Both the position numbers and the translations under genes were made by a program. The notes below the pieces were generated by a model. The model saw only the letters and a list, made by a program, of their open reading frames with translations, was not told the origin of the DNA and did no database searches. This document shows positions 25,628 to 38,272 of a stretch of 64,000 nucleotides of DNA, piece by piece. Source of the DNA: Prostheceraeus crozeri (taxonomy: Eukaryota > Platyhelminthes > Polycladida > Euryleptidae); the NCBI GenBank assembly GCA_907163375.1, contig CAJQUW010005321.1, positions 310,001 through 374,000 on the forward strand, in the 5' to 3' direction. The first letter of the stretch is position 1, and the number at the start of each line of letters is the position of its first letter.

Positions 25628-25906
25628 CTAATGCCCAGTAGACTTTACTCTGCAGGAGAGACTTTGGTGCAGAGAAAAACGTAAAGGTAGTCTTGTAAGA
25701 AAACGAATCGCACTGTCTCCAAATTCTCCGTAGACGGACATGGCGAGTGGCACACGCCCATCCGATTTTAGAGAGTTGACATTCAATTTGCGTTGTTCGG
25801 CTGCTGCAACACATGATCCCGCGGTGGCACTCGCATTGAGTATATTGGATGTATACGGATACACCACCGTAGGATCAAGTGCTGCAGGGCGTCCTAAGTC
25901 CCACAC
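25628..25906 (-). pseudogene. Scrap of RLE-class LINE (C-terminal region)
   Basis: The minus strand reads LDPTVVYPYTSN then ASATAGSCVAAAEQRKLN and VPLAMSVYGEFG. This resembles the region after the restriction-like endonuclease of LINE proteins, where a D-x-T-V-x-x-P-L-Q segment is followed by an Ala-rich helix and a P-L-A-V-E-S-Y-G motif. Only this short piece is recognisable and it lacks both ends of the protein. It is related in type, not obviously in copy, to the longer LINE at 43307-45607. Confidence 0.5.
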
Positions 25907-26349
25907 CGAGAAAAGAGTGTCGGCAGGACGGCTTGCACTTTCTTCATTGGCTCCCTTCTCAACTTATGGTCGAAGAGATGCTTGATGGCAAACATCGGCA
26001 AGATCATCTCCCAGGCGTGATCGATCATGTCGAAATGCAATGTCTGGACCTCGTCGGCAAGTCAGTGGGTGATCCCACCAATGTTATCCCAAGATACATT
26101 TGGGCAAATCCTGTTACACAGGATCAGTGTTCACATATAATCCTAGCCACCATCTCACCAACACAGACATTTCGTTTGCTTGAAGATTTAAACGAAGTCG
26201 GGGAAGGGTATAATTCTTGAAGCCAACTCGATGCATGTGGAGCTGATATGGACAACAGTCTTGCTTGATCGGTAATTAAAGAGCTATCGAAGAGGAACTG
26301 CACTTATTTGAAATCTTCCTGCACGACTGCCACACCTTTTTTTAAAGTA

Positions 26350-26517
26350 AGTGGTCATAGTCCGGCAGCCAGAACGAGTTTCTGCAGGGAACAAGGTCGA
26401 AAGTGAGACTTTCACAGAATGATGTACACCCTATCATGCCAGCTACGAATCGGCACGTCTGCCGAGTTCTAGTGAGTTCCTCTTCTTGTCAGACATTGAT
26501 CAAAGAAAAACGCATGT
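26350..26517 (+). repeat. Dispersed repeat, copy 1
   Basis: Inverted copy of 38656-38810. Shared landmarks are AGTCCGGCAGCCAGAACGAG, TTTCACAGAATGATGTACAC and GAGTTCTAGTGAGTTCCTC. The family is not recognised. Confidence 0.75.
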
Positions 26518-27089
26518 AAATCCAATCCCTAGTAACACGCTTCTGACGGCCCCACGCTGGCTCAGGAATGGGTCATATGGGTTGTCGTGGGCACCACTTT
26601 TTTCAGGATTGGCAAGGTGAGGGCACCACTTGAGGTGACCCATACCCAATAAAACCCTCACCGTACCGGCGACTGACGGCATCTCTAAATATTTGCCCCA
26701 TAAGCCACAATTACTTCATCACAATTATTAATATTCAGTCATCGTAATTGCAGCTTGATAAAATTGCAAGAACTTTCTTCGGAAGTTCATCAATTCAAAT
26801 ATCTGTGATTAAGCGCTTTTGCAGTTATAGATGAACGTTCCTTCTATGAAAGGAACACCTTCATAAGTGCCCGTTTGTAATGAATATGTTTTACTTCCAA
26901 CGTATTTGCGAGAATCAATAAATCATTTGTTTGCAATTCATGAAGATTTCAATGTAAATTCATTCAATTTTATGAAATGCACCATCAGAATCTTTGTAAG
27001 TAAGAATTTGATAGTCATGCAATAGATTTCTCATTAACTTAAGCAAATGACACGCATCAAAAATTCAATAACATCGGTTGGCCTATTAA

Positions 27090-28237
27090 CGGTTGTCCTG
27101 CCCTAAAAAATTTTGCTTCACCTGCTCAGCAGGGTCTCCCGGACAATCATTACTCTAATGAATTATTGTCACTTTTTGATGCAAACTAATCGACTCAATT
27201 TAATAAAGTCATAACTTTCAAAGCACACAATTGCTTAGAAACATTATTTTGATAACTGAAAATGATCCATCACATATTCAAAGTGCAGTTTAAAACTCCC
27301 GTTTAGGTCTGCCATCTGCAAGTTATTAGAAAGAATGATGTACAATTTAGCATATCCATATCAGCACTGTAATGGGAAAAATTGAGTTTGATGATGACAA
27401 TTAAATCGCGTTCTATGAATGCAGCAAAACTTTTGTACCGAGAGCATAATTACATGACAAATCCATAGATTCAAAATATGTTCATATGTTTGCATTAGCG
27501 TGTGCACCTCATCATGCTACCGTACCTGTACTCTGCTTCTAGAATATAATCACAATATGCATTCCTTTTCTTTCGGAAACGTACACACAATTCCTGATGG
27601 TGACATCTCCACTAAACATTTTCCTCTGATCGGATCTTCTTCCTCACAGGCAGGTGTCAGAATGAGCACCTACATCATATGATACAAGCATCTGCAGGTA
27701 GACCTAACACAAGGATGGAATCTTCATATTGCATCTTCTGTCTAAAAGCACACCAATTCGGCCAATTTTGTGGTCTAACGTTGGCCATGTCATCTTCGAA
27801 ATCAATCGCTTCAATATAGCGGGTAATTCGTCACGCCGGCTGTCTCATCTTGGCCTACTCCTCACAAGTGACGTTCATCTGAGAACAGTTTCGCTAGAAG
27901 AAACGTCAATATAGTGCAGTTTCATTCATCAGACCAACAGCTGATCATCATGCAGTGCTAGCAAAACTCACACATCAATAAATATTCTAAGGGAGCGCTG
28001 ATTGTAGAGAGAACTTGACGGATTCCGTAACAGGGTCCAGGCAGGTGAAACACTTTTAGGTCGTGGCATTGAAACAAATAATAATTAGCGGTTCAAACTC
28101 TACATGTGGCTTCACTGTGCAATCATGAAAAGTCACGGAAGAGCTTTGGGATAGGCTATATTCATTAGCCTATCTACATTTCTACAGCTGATTGAATATT
28201 GAAAAATCCTGAAAAAACTTGCAAGGCAGGACAGCCG
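27090..28237. mobile_element. Non-autonomous piggyBac-like element
   Basis: Both ends are flanked by TTAA (27086-27089 and 28238-28241), the piggyBac target site. Terminal inverted repeats of 15 bases match at 13 positions (CGGTTGTCCTGCCCT at left; inverse CGGCTGTCCTGCCTT at right). Length is 1148 bp. No transposase motif was found inside, so it would depend on an autonomous relative. The terminal repeats are short and the assignment rests on them plus TTAA. Confidence 0.55.
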
Positions 28238-28616
28238 TTAAAGAATTGGGACTTGAGATGTTGGAACGATCTGGAGGTGCACGACGAGGTATTTTTAGTG
28301 TCGTGTTCAATCAGGACGGATAACCATAAAAAACACTGGGAACTGCATTGTTTTTCAAAAGACGTTTTCGTCTGAAACTGACTTTCTCACCTTTCCTTCT
28401 CGAGATACCAAGTTATCTTCATAATCTCTGTAAGCGAAGTGAGCACTACATACGAATGAGACGTTTTTAACGGGAATGAATTTCTTTCTCTATATTTTAC
28501 TCAGTCAAATTTTGAGAAGATCGGGATTACTACGCAGAAACAAATGAAATGATAATGTTGAAATTTTCATCGCTCGATTTTAGCAGCGAGGAACACAACA
28601 TGACACATATCCTCTG

Positions 28617-29140
28617 AATAACATCAGTCAAAAACAAAATTATAAGTTAAATTATTTACTTCAAATACGAAGACTCCTACAAGTTGTCAAAACATGTCAA
28701 TCAAGAATTTAGTACTTCAATGATAAAAGAAAGATGTGGGCATCAAGTTTTGATCTCTTCAAATATCGATTCAACCTGTTGCATGCCTAAGGTACCGCAC
28801 ATTTGTTAATTTAGCAATTGAACACAATATCGCATGATGTAATTCAAGCAAAACATTTTAATTTACTGGTATTTCATGCTTTGCTGCTGACTAACTCCAA
28901 TTTCTTGCCCAAGTATTTTCAGCGGCCGTCGATGTAAACAAAAAATCGCGGCTTCAGTGCAAATAACGGTGAATGAATGAAAGCGGGAAGTCTTTCCCTA
29001 ATCTAGTTCTGTGTTTGTCGTACGCTGTGGTCATTTCTCTCCTTCTCGTGGAATTATTCCGAATAATGGAGGTTATTCTAACCACAGAATTAGATTCTGT
29101 GATTCTAACCTATAATTTTAGACGCAAACCACATATTACA
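28617..29140 (+). repeat. Left arm of a 524-bp inverted repeat
   Basis: Matches 30139-30662 in reverse with only a few mismatches seen, and both arms have the same length. The arms are separated by 998 bases. The shared open frame (SGKSFPNLVL...) has no known motif and is probably incidental. Confidence 0.92.
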
Positions 29141-29162
29141 AAAATTGTTCCTAGCGTTTTTC

Positions 29163-29913
29163 CTTTTAGTCTCGCAATTTAATTTCCGCGTTGTCTGATG
29201 TATGCCTATCAGATTCTTTGAAGTATATAGTAAGGCAACATGAATGATGTTTACTTCTGTTCACTTCGTCATGTTTAAATTTCGTGTTTATATGTTTAAC
29301 TGCTGTGCAGATCACACAAGCCGTTTAATAAATAATTTCACAAAAAAGTCGAACCATTTTCATGTGTATTTTTTTTTGTTGAATTTACTTTCTTAAGTGG
29401 TCAGTTGTGGCGAGCAGGTTTTCCGAAAGATAATTGAGAGTTTCTTTGATGCAGGATTTTAGCATGAAGACGACCGAATTTTTCCATGAGAACTGACAAA
29501 CAGTGTGAGCTATCATTCAGCTTCATCATGATGCTAAGATTTGTTGAATGTACAAAAAGATACAGTGCTAATAACATTTACCGAAAAAAAGTCATGTCTT
29601 CTACTAGATTTGTTATTACTCGTTCTGTCACGGATGTTTAGATAGCAGTATTTCAAAAAATTCACATGCTTTCCGCATCATATTTTGCCACAGTTATGCC
29701 TTATCTAGTAAGAATTTACTCCGGACTTCCTGCAGGGAATGTTGTGAAACATAACATTCTTATTGCTGTGGCTTTTAGTTAAGCAATTTAATTTCCGCGG
29801 GATCTGATGTATGCCTAATAGATTCTTTGAAGCAATTATTTAAGCAGTAGGCTTTTAGTTAAGCAATTTAATTTCCGCGTAATATGTAAGTAAGTAAGTA
29901 AGTAAGTAAGTAA
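29163..29913 (+). repeat. Short dispersed units and TAAG microsatellite
   Basis: A unit running from about TTTTAGTTAAGCAATTTAAT through TTCCGCG(GG) and CTGATGTATGCCTA to a TTTAAGCAGT end appears at about 29163, 29771 and (partly) 29848, and again at 30661 outside the arm. The last copy runs into a (TAAG)n tract at 29886-29913. Confidence 0.7.
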
Positions 29914-30138
29914 ATGTATATTTTCAGAAGACATTGGGAATCATAATGTACACAATACTTCACGATAAAATTTCTGTACATGAACGTACAAGAGCAACAA
30001 CAGCAGAAATGAACTAACAGGAAGCACAGCCATTAGAATTTAATCTTTATCGTTAATCCAGAATCGATTATAGAAATGACATTTTAAGAAAGTAATTCTA
30101 TCATGTATTAGAATTGTTAGAAATAGCAACTGTACATA

Positions 30139-30662
30139 TGTAATATGTGGTTTGCGTCTAAAATTATAGGTTAGAATCACAGAATCTAATTCTGTGGTTA
30201 GAATAACCTCCATTATTCGGAATAATTCCACGAGAAGGAGAGAAATGACCACAGCGTACGACAACCACAGAACTAGATTAGGGAAAGACTTCCCGCTTTC
30301 AATCATTCACCGTTATTTGCACTGAAGCCGCGATTTTTTGTTTACATCGACGGCCGCTGAAAATACTTGGGCAAGAAATTGGAGTTAGTCAGCAGCAAAG
30401 CATGAAATACCAGTAAATTAAAATGTTTTGCTTGAATTACATCATGCGATATTGTGTTCAATTGCTAAATTAACAAATGTGCGGTACCTTAGGCATGCAA
30501 CAGGTTGAATCGATATTTGAAGAGATCAAAACTTGATGCCCACATCTTTCTTTTATCATTGAAGTACTAAATTCTTGATTGACATGTTTTGACAACTTGT
30601 AGGAGTCTTCGTATTTGAAGTAAATAATTTAACTTATAATTTTGTTTTTGACTGATGTTATT
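30139..30662 (-). repeat. Right arm of a 524-bp inverted repeat
   Basis: Partner of 28617-29140. Just outside this arm, from 30661, lies a TTTCCGCGGGATCTGATG unit that also occurs in the spacer between the arms. Confidence 0.92.
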
Positions 30663-30715
30663 TCCGCGGGATCTGATGTATGCCTATTAGATTCTTTGAA
30701 GCAATTATTTAAGCA

Positions 30716-33116
30716 GTCTGAATTATATTTACCTTTGTTCACTTCGTCATATTCAAATGGCATGTATATATGTTTAAACGTTATGTAGATCATACATTCA
30801 CTTTATGTTGCACACTGATGTCAATATGCGAACTTCACAAGACGATCAATGACCTACAACCTTTGGATGTAACTTAATCCTTTAATTGTAATGTTCTAGA
30901 AACTCAATTAAGACTGGTTGAGAGGCGCAAAGTCTCAAATTTCAGCGCCAACTTTTAGGCTACCCTCTATAGCCTAGGTCTAGAGATTCCGTCTTATCGG
31001 CATTGAGGTGCAGTTCTACACGTAGAAGAAGCGAAGAAAAAAATTGTTGCGATATGATGCTTTCCCCATCATATTTTGTCACAGTGGTGGAAGAGAGTGA
31101 GATCGGCTGACACCAACCTTTTCTGGACTGGTGATAGGAAAAGCAGAGGGTTCCTTAAAACGCAGAGTGAAAGAGAACCGAAATGCCGCCCACCGGTCAA
31201 TCATATTCTCGCTAAGTAGCTCTCAAAGTGTGGAATCCGCTTTTCTAGTAAAATATTAAGTGGCCGAATATCTCTCTTCTAAAAGGTATCAAAATGCCCC
31301 CATTCTTTAGTTTAGGAGTTTGGGAAATTGTTGTTGAAATTTAAAGTTGATATTCTTGATTTATCATTAAAAGTAGGTCTAATCGCCATCCGCTGTGTTG
31401 AGAAAATTCGCTGAAATGCTAAGTCTACTCAACAAAAGTTGTCTCCTATCAGTATTATTAGGTCGAATGACGAAATTCTATATTAGTGTAAAAGTTTCGC
31501 CATTTTATGGATAGCTAGGCTCTACCTTGATTCTCGAAATTATAGTTTAGTCGAAGTTATAGTCATTTTGTCGACATTTAAATAACTTTTTAATTGCAAA
31601 TCTCGAATTTACCTGGGCATGGCTGCGACTTTAAATAGGGAGTTGTGTCGATGTTGACATATGTGAACTAGGGATTCTGATGATTCCTGATATTGGATGA
31701 AATACCAGCTATTCAGGTCTGTTCTATTTTTCAACTGAATTTGGAACTCAATCTTTAATCATTCTATTTACATTGTGCATATTTTCATTTTCGTGGCTTG
31801 CTTCAAGACATCCCATTTACGTATACATTTTTTCTGACACAATGTTCTGCCACTGTGTGATGAACATGCGCTATTACTTCATCGCAGTTACTTGTGCATA
31901 TTTTTAAGGATTGATCCATATTGCCGACATTAAACACAGTAAATCTCGGCTCAAAACAAAATTATTTCAGGTTCTCCAAATTCTCAAACTCCGTGGACGA
32001 CAGTGGATAAATCATCGCGGTTGGTCATAACATCAACTCATCACTGATTTGGCCAAGTGTTCAAAATGCTGTTTCACGACGCGATTTTGTTGACTGATTT
32101 TGTTGTGGAATTACTATTGAATCTCTCATTTCGACTTGAAACCCTTTCGGGCTTTGAGAGAGGTGAGCATGAAATAAGTAAGTAGTACTAGATTTCGTTA
32201 CACTGGTATATATAATAACTGAAATGAAATTTTGTGGATATGAAATAATAGCTTGAATTTGAAGAAATCGACTTCGAGCAGTCCGAGAATTTGAAACTAG
32301 TAACTTGTCATGGTGTCTATTATTGCGGTAAATCAAGAGTGTCCAGATTCATCAAAATAAAAAGCATTTCCATTCTTTATTTAGATTATATTGCTGTCGG
32401 CTTCCAGACGCACATTGATTTTAATCAATCTACTCATTCATTAATTCCTTTACTCTTGTGAAATTTACTATTGAATGTACGATACACAGTTATCACTTGC
32501 TTGATTTTAAAATCTTCATACAGATATGCCTAATTGTATACTTGCCAGCTGGAAAATCAAAAGTAGGCCTACTTATTCTGGTTATCTTACATCCAACTTT
32601 CCCTGTATTGACCTCGCAGATATGGAATTTCTGCAATGAAATCTCTCATTAATAGAACTGTAAATACGGAGGGGCCGGCCTATAAGACATAGAAATTTTC
32701 TTCGACCATTCATTGAAAATGCATGGAATTAGCAACTACTATATAATATGTCGTTGAATCGAAATCGCGGTCTAGGCGATCCTAGGCATCTTGGGAGATG
32801 TAGCAAAAGTAGACTACCCGTGTTCTATTTCATTTCAACTGCCCAGGGCTCTTCCATAAGAATCATTTTTCAATTTGCTTTACAAAGCTTGTGCTAATCA
32901 GTGTCAATGACATCTGCTAGAACATTGGTTTTACACTCTAAAATTGCACAATGATAAAGATTCTTAACTATAATGCTTATTAAATTGAACAGCTTTGCCG
33001 TTTCCATAAAATATGACCAGTGCGGGAGCTTAATAGACACGTAAATATTCTAATTAACGTTAACAAGGAAATATTCGGTCGCTGAAACTATCTAATTAAG
33101 CCTAATTTATTCTAGG
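30716..33116. other. AT-rich region, no gene recognised
   Basis: No supported coding region. Short minus- and plus-strand frames here lack motifs. It could be intron of the gene whose exons are proposed at 33117-33999. Confidence 0.45.
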
Positions 33117-33282
33117 CCGTCGTCTCTCCGTATCGGTGGAAGGAATGAATCTGAATTGGTGAAAAGAATATTCGACACGCTGTTATCGCACAACGTACAG
33201 TTGCAGTGCAACTTAGATGGGAGGAGCGGATCCAAAGGATTTAAGTTTGGGTTGAAAGGCCCATTCTTACAGCTAGTTTTCG
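33117..33282 (+). CDS. Candidate internal exon of unrecognised gene
   Basis: Bounded by a TTATTCTAG acceptor and a TTTTCG|GTAAGT donor. The open frame reads as a compact globular segment: ESELVKRIFDTLLSHNVQLQ then GRSGSKGFKFGLKGPFLQL. It ends in a phase compatible with the next candidate exon. No family was recognised with confidence. The absence of stop codons over the splice-bounded length and the phase match are the main support. Confidence 0.45.
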
Positions 33283-33808
33283 GTAAGTTAAGATGTCAAG
33301 ACTAAAAAACAATCCCTGAATTAATGTCTGCTTTGTTGCATGTTAACATGATTAGATGCACATTGCTAGTGGTTATTTGATTTCAGAAATCTTCAGTTAT
33401 AATGTTTTGTGATGTTCCATCCCAGAATTTTAATTTTCGTTTATCTAGTTCATTCAGTTTTCGCTAAATTGTATTCGGTGTTGCGTATTTTTAATACGTA
33501 TTTCATTATTGTTTGATAATTGAAAAAGACTGTGGAAGCATTATTGGAAAATTACCGTCATTTATTTGATTAGCATTTAGCAATTTTAATTGTGCAAATA
33601 ATTTTAATTGTGCAAATAATTAGCAGTTACTTGCATAATATTTTCAATAAGTTTGTAGCTAGAGTAGAAATGACTGTATATGTATAAATAGTAAACAAAG
33701 CATGATTATTGTACCGGTCTACGAAATTTATCAGCTTCTCAAAAAGCAGTTTCACTCGGTCAAAAGAAATTAATATACCGGGTAAAATGAATTGAAGTAA
33801 TATTTCAG

Positions 33809-33999
33809 CCAAATTCATTGAAGCCGTCAAAGCATATTTGCAAGAAATCCCTGTCACAAAAAGGTTTTGTTGCACCGGAATTGAGCCTCCCTTTCGAGGT
33901 ACTGTCCCGCAAGTATGTTTCTTCTGTCCCAGTAATGATGCCAGCTGGTCCAGTAATGGATGCAATCTCCCACATCTTAAGATACATAAATTCGTCTAG
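33809..33999 (+). CDS. Candidate terminal exon of unrecognised gene
   Basis: An acceptor TATTTCAG at 33801-33808 opens a frame of 62 residues to the stop at 33997-33999, with FIEAVKAYLQEIPVTKRFC, a Cys pair CFFCPS and a later GC...H. The reading frame continues in phase from the donor at 33283. The Cys pattern could be a small zinc site. I see no poly(A) signal close by, so the true end is uncertain. Confidence 0.45.
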
Positions 34000-34045
34000 T
34001 CTAAACGTGGAATTTCTTTGAAAATGAGGGTCTTTCAGTATTCAA

Positions 34046-34218
34046 TTGTTGGAGGGACCCCATTATCATGATGGTAGACCTAATAGCAAGAAAGTAATTT
34101 GTATTTAGACGGGCGCTTTTCCATGAGGCGTGATTATGGTGGTCGATGACCATCTGAAAGCGCTCGTCTGAATAAAAATTGCTTTTTTACTATCAGGCTC
34201 ATGGGGTCACTCCAACAA
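34046..34218. repeat. 173-bp fold-back element (MITE-like)
   Basis: Arms starting TTGTTGGAGGGACCCCAT and ending in its inverse form a hairpin of about 65-70 bases per arm, including a CAGACG(A/G)GCGCTTT inner part. The target duplication is unclear. Confidence 0.7.
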
Positions 34219-35694
34219 CTAAACGTGGAAGTAGCAATCACATTGAAATTCTATCTGTGTATACAGTGCTTTCATTCTTTACATATGCGCAATAGTTTAC
34301 CTGCATAAATTTACACGGCCTGCGTAAAAAATGCAAATTTGCCGCGTATTACCACTGAGAGGCAGTTTTTTTTAGATATATTGTACAATGCTTTAATCGC
34401 GTTGTTCTTATAGCAATAGGTACTGTAGGAGAGGTTGTGAGTATACAATAATGTATTTGTTTCTTTTATACAATTGGTTTCAAATTTGCCATTTTTATGA
34501 GAATTATCATATCTAGAAAATTAATTGAGTTATTTATCGGTTCTTTTTTATGGTAAGATGAAGTAATGAATCAACAGCATTAAACCGTTCTAAAAAAGTG
34601 TGGGTTTCGGTTGCAGACCGAAAAGACAGTTAAAATGTCATCAATGTACTTTATGTAAAAAACCGACATTGCTTCCTATAATGTCTAATGTGAATTCAAC
34701 TACAGGAGGTTCAATGGAGGATCCCATGCTCATTCTTTCTTTTTGCGGGTAGTTTTCGTAGTGAAACAGGTCTATTATTATCTGCTTCGATAAACAAACA
34801 CGTGAAAGGTCGACTCCCTTCTAAAATCGTTTCATATTGATATCCCGACAAAGGCAATTTAAAGTACTCATTTATTGAAAATTTTGTTTATGAAAATACG
34901 GTATTCATATAGCGCACAATACAAAAGTTTCAAGGTGCTCAATGTACGCTCTCCTTACTGACTTCCCCGTTTTTCGTCCTTGTCCACGCTGAACGGGGGT
35001 CAGTTTGCGCAGTCCATACACAAAATTGTTCAACCATTCTACATGAAGTCATTTCTTCATTCGCATTGTTTCATGAATAATTGTAACAAATCACAACCAC
35101 CTTTCTTGCATTGATTTTTCTTTCCATTAAGTCCTGTATATATTGCATCATTGTTATTGATCGTTGTCACGGTCACTGATGATGGCATCTTGTCTACTTA
35201 AACGTGTCTGCGAGTACATTATCTCCGATGAATTTTAATCAACTGGGATCGTCATATCCACCGGATGTTGTAAACTTTTATTTTGAAATATGAAAACGAC
35301 ACCATTTCAGTGACATAGCAGCTATGTGGGAAAATGGTGCCATTTCCGTTACAGATTCTGTGAAGAAACAGCAGTTTCCAACGATAACTTCCAAGAATTT
35401 TGAGATCTCCAGCAAGTATCTGCGTGGCACAAGGGACCGCAAAGGTGGGCGGCGACAACGAGAGTTTAGATGAAGGAGGCGGAGGCCCAAGCTCAGTTAA
35501 GTCACAGTGATTTATCTGACTCGGACTAAGTGGATTCGGACTATTGAGTGGTCTTCTCTGACTTTCACTTTCATAGATGCGCTACGCGCGACAGTAGCTT
35601 TTTTTTATAGTTTCATTGATCACATCGCCTGATGAACCGTTGAATTTCAAGTTTTATTCAACTTATTTTTATGAAAATGTTTATTGAGGCTATG

Positions 35695-35736
35695 AAGCTT
35701 TAAAGCTTTATAGCTTTAAAGCTTTAAAGCTTTATA
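35695..35736. repeat. AAGCTT-based palindromic microsatellite
   Basis: Five AAGCTT hexamers (HindIII-type sites) spaced by TTA or TATAG, giving a self-complementary tract. Confidence 0.8.
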
Positions 35737-35850
35737 ATTATGACAAATTTTATCGGAGATTAGTTCTTTATGCTTCCTGTTTAGATTATCTTCCGGGTAT
35801 TATCACCTCTGTACCCATGACTCAGAAAATGAAGAAATTCATCTTCATCA

Positions 35851-36352
35851 ATCATTTTCTTTTTAGTTGAAATTAATGAATTTTGAAGTCTTTCTGTGCA
35901 CAAAAATTAATAAACTATGTCAAGATATACTTCGCCGATCTGACTTTATCAATTGAAATAGAAAGAAATCATATGAAAAAATTCAGGAAATCAAATGCCA
36001 AATCATTCGAAATCTCTACAAAATTACAAACTGTCAATATCGATATCTAACAAATATACACATATACCACAGCTCATTGATTGTCGTAGTTCTGTCAGTA
36101 CAACAACAATCAATGAACTTTGGTATATGTGTATATTTGGTAGATGTCGACATTGACATTGATGGTTTGTAATTTTGTACAGAGATTTCAAATGCTAATC
36201 AATTTCCAAAATTTTTACTTAGAACTTTTTTCTATCTCAATTGATGAGACCAGATCGACGAAATATATTTTGACATAATTTATTGACTTTTGTGCGCAGA
36301 AAGACTGAAGATTAATAATATTTCATTGATTTCAACTAAAAGGAAAATGATA
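35851..36352. repeat. 500-bp fold-back element
   Basis: Imperfect arms of roughly 240 bases meet near 36096. Matching pieces include TTTTAGTTGAAAT and its inverse, AAGTCTTTCTGTGC and its inverse, and ATATACACATATACCA and its inverse next to the centre. No coding frame. It looks like an old palindromic MITE. Confidence 0.75.
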
Positions 36353-37640
36353 TCATCTAATCTTTCTTTACCAGATCAATAAAAATTACCAAGAATTACT
36401 AATATTATTATTATTATCTGCCTTTCAGATTTTTCCAGGTTGCTTGATAATCATGATTCGTATCCAGATTAATTATCTTTCCTGTAATTGCAGGTGAGAC
36501 ATATTCGTGAATTTACTATCATTACCGCGTAGCTGTTATTCGTCTGCAATCTTAAACTGCAGCTTCTGTAAAAAAATCACGTCAATTTCATTTTGTCTTG
36601 TAATGAGTGGGAAATGTATTACTTAAAGCTGTTGCTTAGACATTGCTTAAATGGCATTGATAATATGCTCGAACTTAATTTCAATTTCATATCAAGCCTC
36701 TAGCTCATTCAAAATTCAACGGTTCATCCGTAATTTTTTTACTTACTACCACGCTTCAGTATTCTTTACCGGACAGTAATTCTAAGATATGTAAAAATGA
36801 AATTTTTTAGATAGATGGCTTTTAGTACATGACGCCACTTCGAGAGGAGAATGAATACTCTTCACAACATTCGTGCTATTGTAAAGGTTTTTTTATTCAA
36901 GTCTAATCAATCCTTTTCTGTTAGACATCATACGATATAGTTAGATGCAGTATTTAATGGAAATATTGAATAGCTCTCTTCTAACTACTTAATAACAAAT
37001 AAAAATAATAACTGTAGCTGAGCAAGACTGTAGTAGCTAAACATTTAAATGCTCACTAGTTGTCCGTCATATCCTATAGAAATGAATCGATGTTTTTGGG
37101 TATAGTTAGTTAGTTCTTATTAGCATTTTGAAATTTTCTGAGTGCTAGAGGTTGGATTTTCAGATGGAGGATTGCCTTTGAAGAGCTAATTGATCCTTTT
37201 CTCTGCAAAAGCCTCCGAGTTTCTCCGATGCAGCACTGATGGCAGTGTCAATTTATTTATGCTAATGCAAGAAAGGATGGCCAACTGCAGTCATGCTCAT
37301 AGCTTTCATTTTTAAGTGATTATGTTGGTTGTTGGAAAACTGGGTCATCAGATATTTCTAATAAGTGCTGTATATACGTATAAATAATTTATTCTAGAAT
37401 CTCTGTGTTTGATATCTAAATAACAGCGTGTTCGTTTTGACAAGTCGCATATTGTAATTCTGTGTCAGATTTTAATACTTGTGTGATTATGCGATTGTTT
37501 CAGTCCCCTTTTTATGATGAGAACATACACATTTGAACTTCAGAATTGTATTTTATCTCACAAACAGCACAGCTATCCGCTTCGTAAGTTTAACCGATTA
37601 AATCAGGAAGGGAGTTTTGAATTGCAGTCAGCTTGATTAT
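36353..37640. other. AT-rich region, no gene recognised
   Basis: A low-GC stretch without supported exons or clear repeats. Confidence 0.45.
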
Positions 37641-37996
37641 CCCATGAAGTGCGACACGGGTGCGTCAATCTTGCGATTTTCTTTTCTGCAGTACCGCATT
37701 AATTAGTTCCATTCCCGATTACCGGTATCTATCTTGGCCACAACAACAATGCCGTGACACTATAGTTATGGCGATACATATAATAGCTGCGCTACTGATG
37801 TACACATCCGTTTCTCTGGCTCAAAATATGGCGGGGGATGTGTATGTACATCAGTAGCGCAGCTATTATATGTATCGCCATAACTAGTGTCACGGCATTG
37901 TTGTTGTGGCCCAGATAGATAATCGGGAATGGAACTAATGCGGTACTGCAGAAAGAAAATCGCAAGATTGACGCACCCGAGTCGGCACTTCATGGG
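37641..37996. repeat. 356-bp near-perfect palindrome
   Basis: Arms 37641-37809 and 37836-37996 around a 26-base loop, starting CCCATGAAGTGCGACACGGG and ending in its near inverse. Only small indels separate the arms, so it is a recent or maintained fold-back structure. Confidence 0.9.
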
Positions 37997-38272
37997 TAGC
38001 ACCTCATTTCGGCGTCGGCTCGGTGTGGAGCCGCTGCGTGCACGTTAAATGCATGAGCGCTGACGATGGGTATTTTGTGGCAACATTGGGCAATTTTTTG
38101 CTGGGCCAACGTCGTTTACACGCCGGTGCATATGGGCTTACGTGGGATTAACTAGTCTAAAACGGCCATTTCCTGATGTTCGCCGGCACCTGCTACCATT
38201 CGGGTAGCCCACGAGGCCATTGGGCAAAACGGTATCTTCCCATGTTGGGGCCGACTGGGCTGTGCTACTTGG

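Noticed and set aside
28973-30306. Matching open frames in both arms of the 524-bp inverted repeat
   Set aside because: They are identical because the DNA is duplicated. One has an altered end, and no motif or splice context supports coding.
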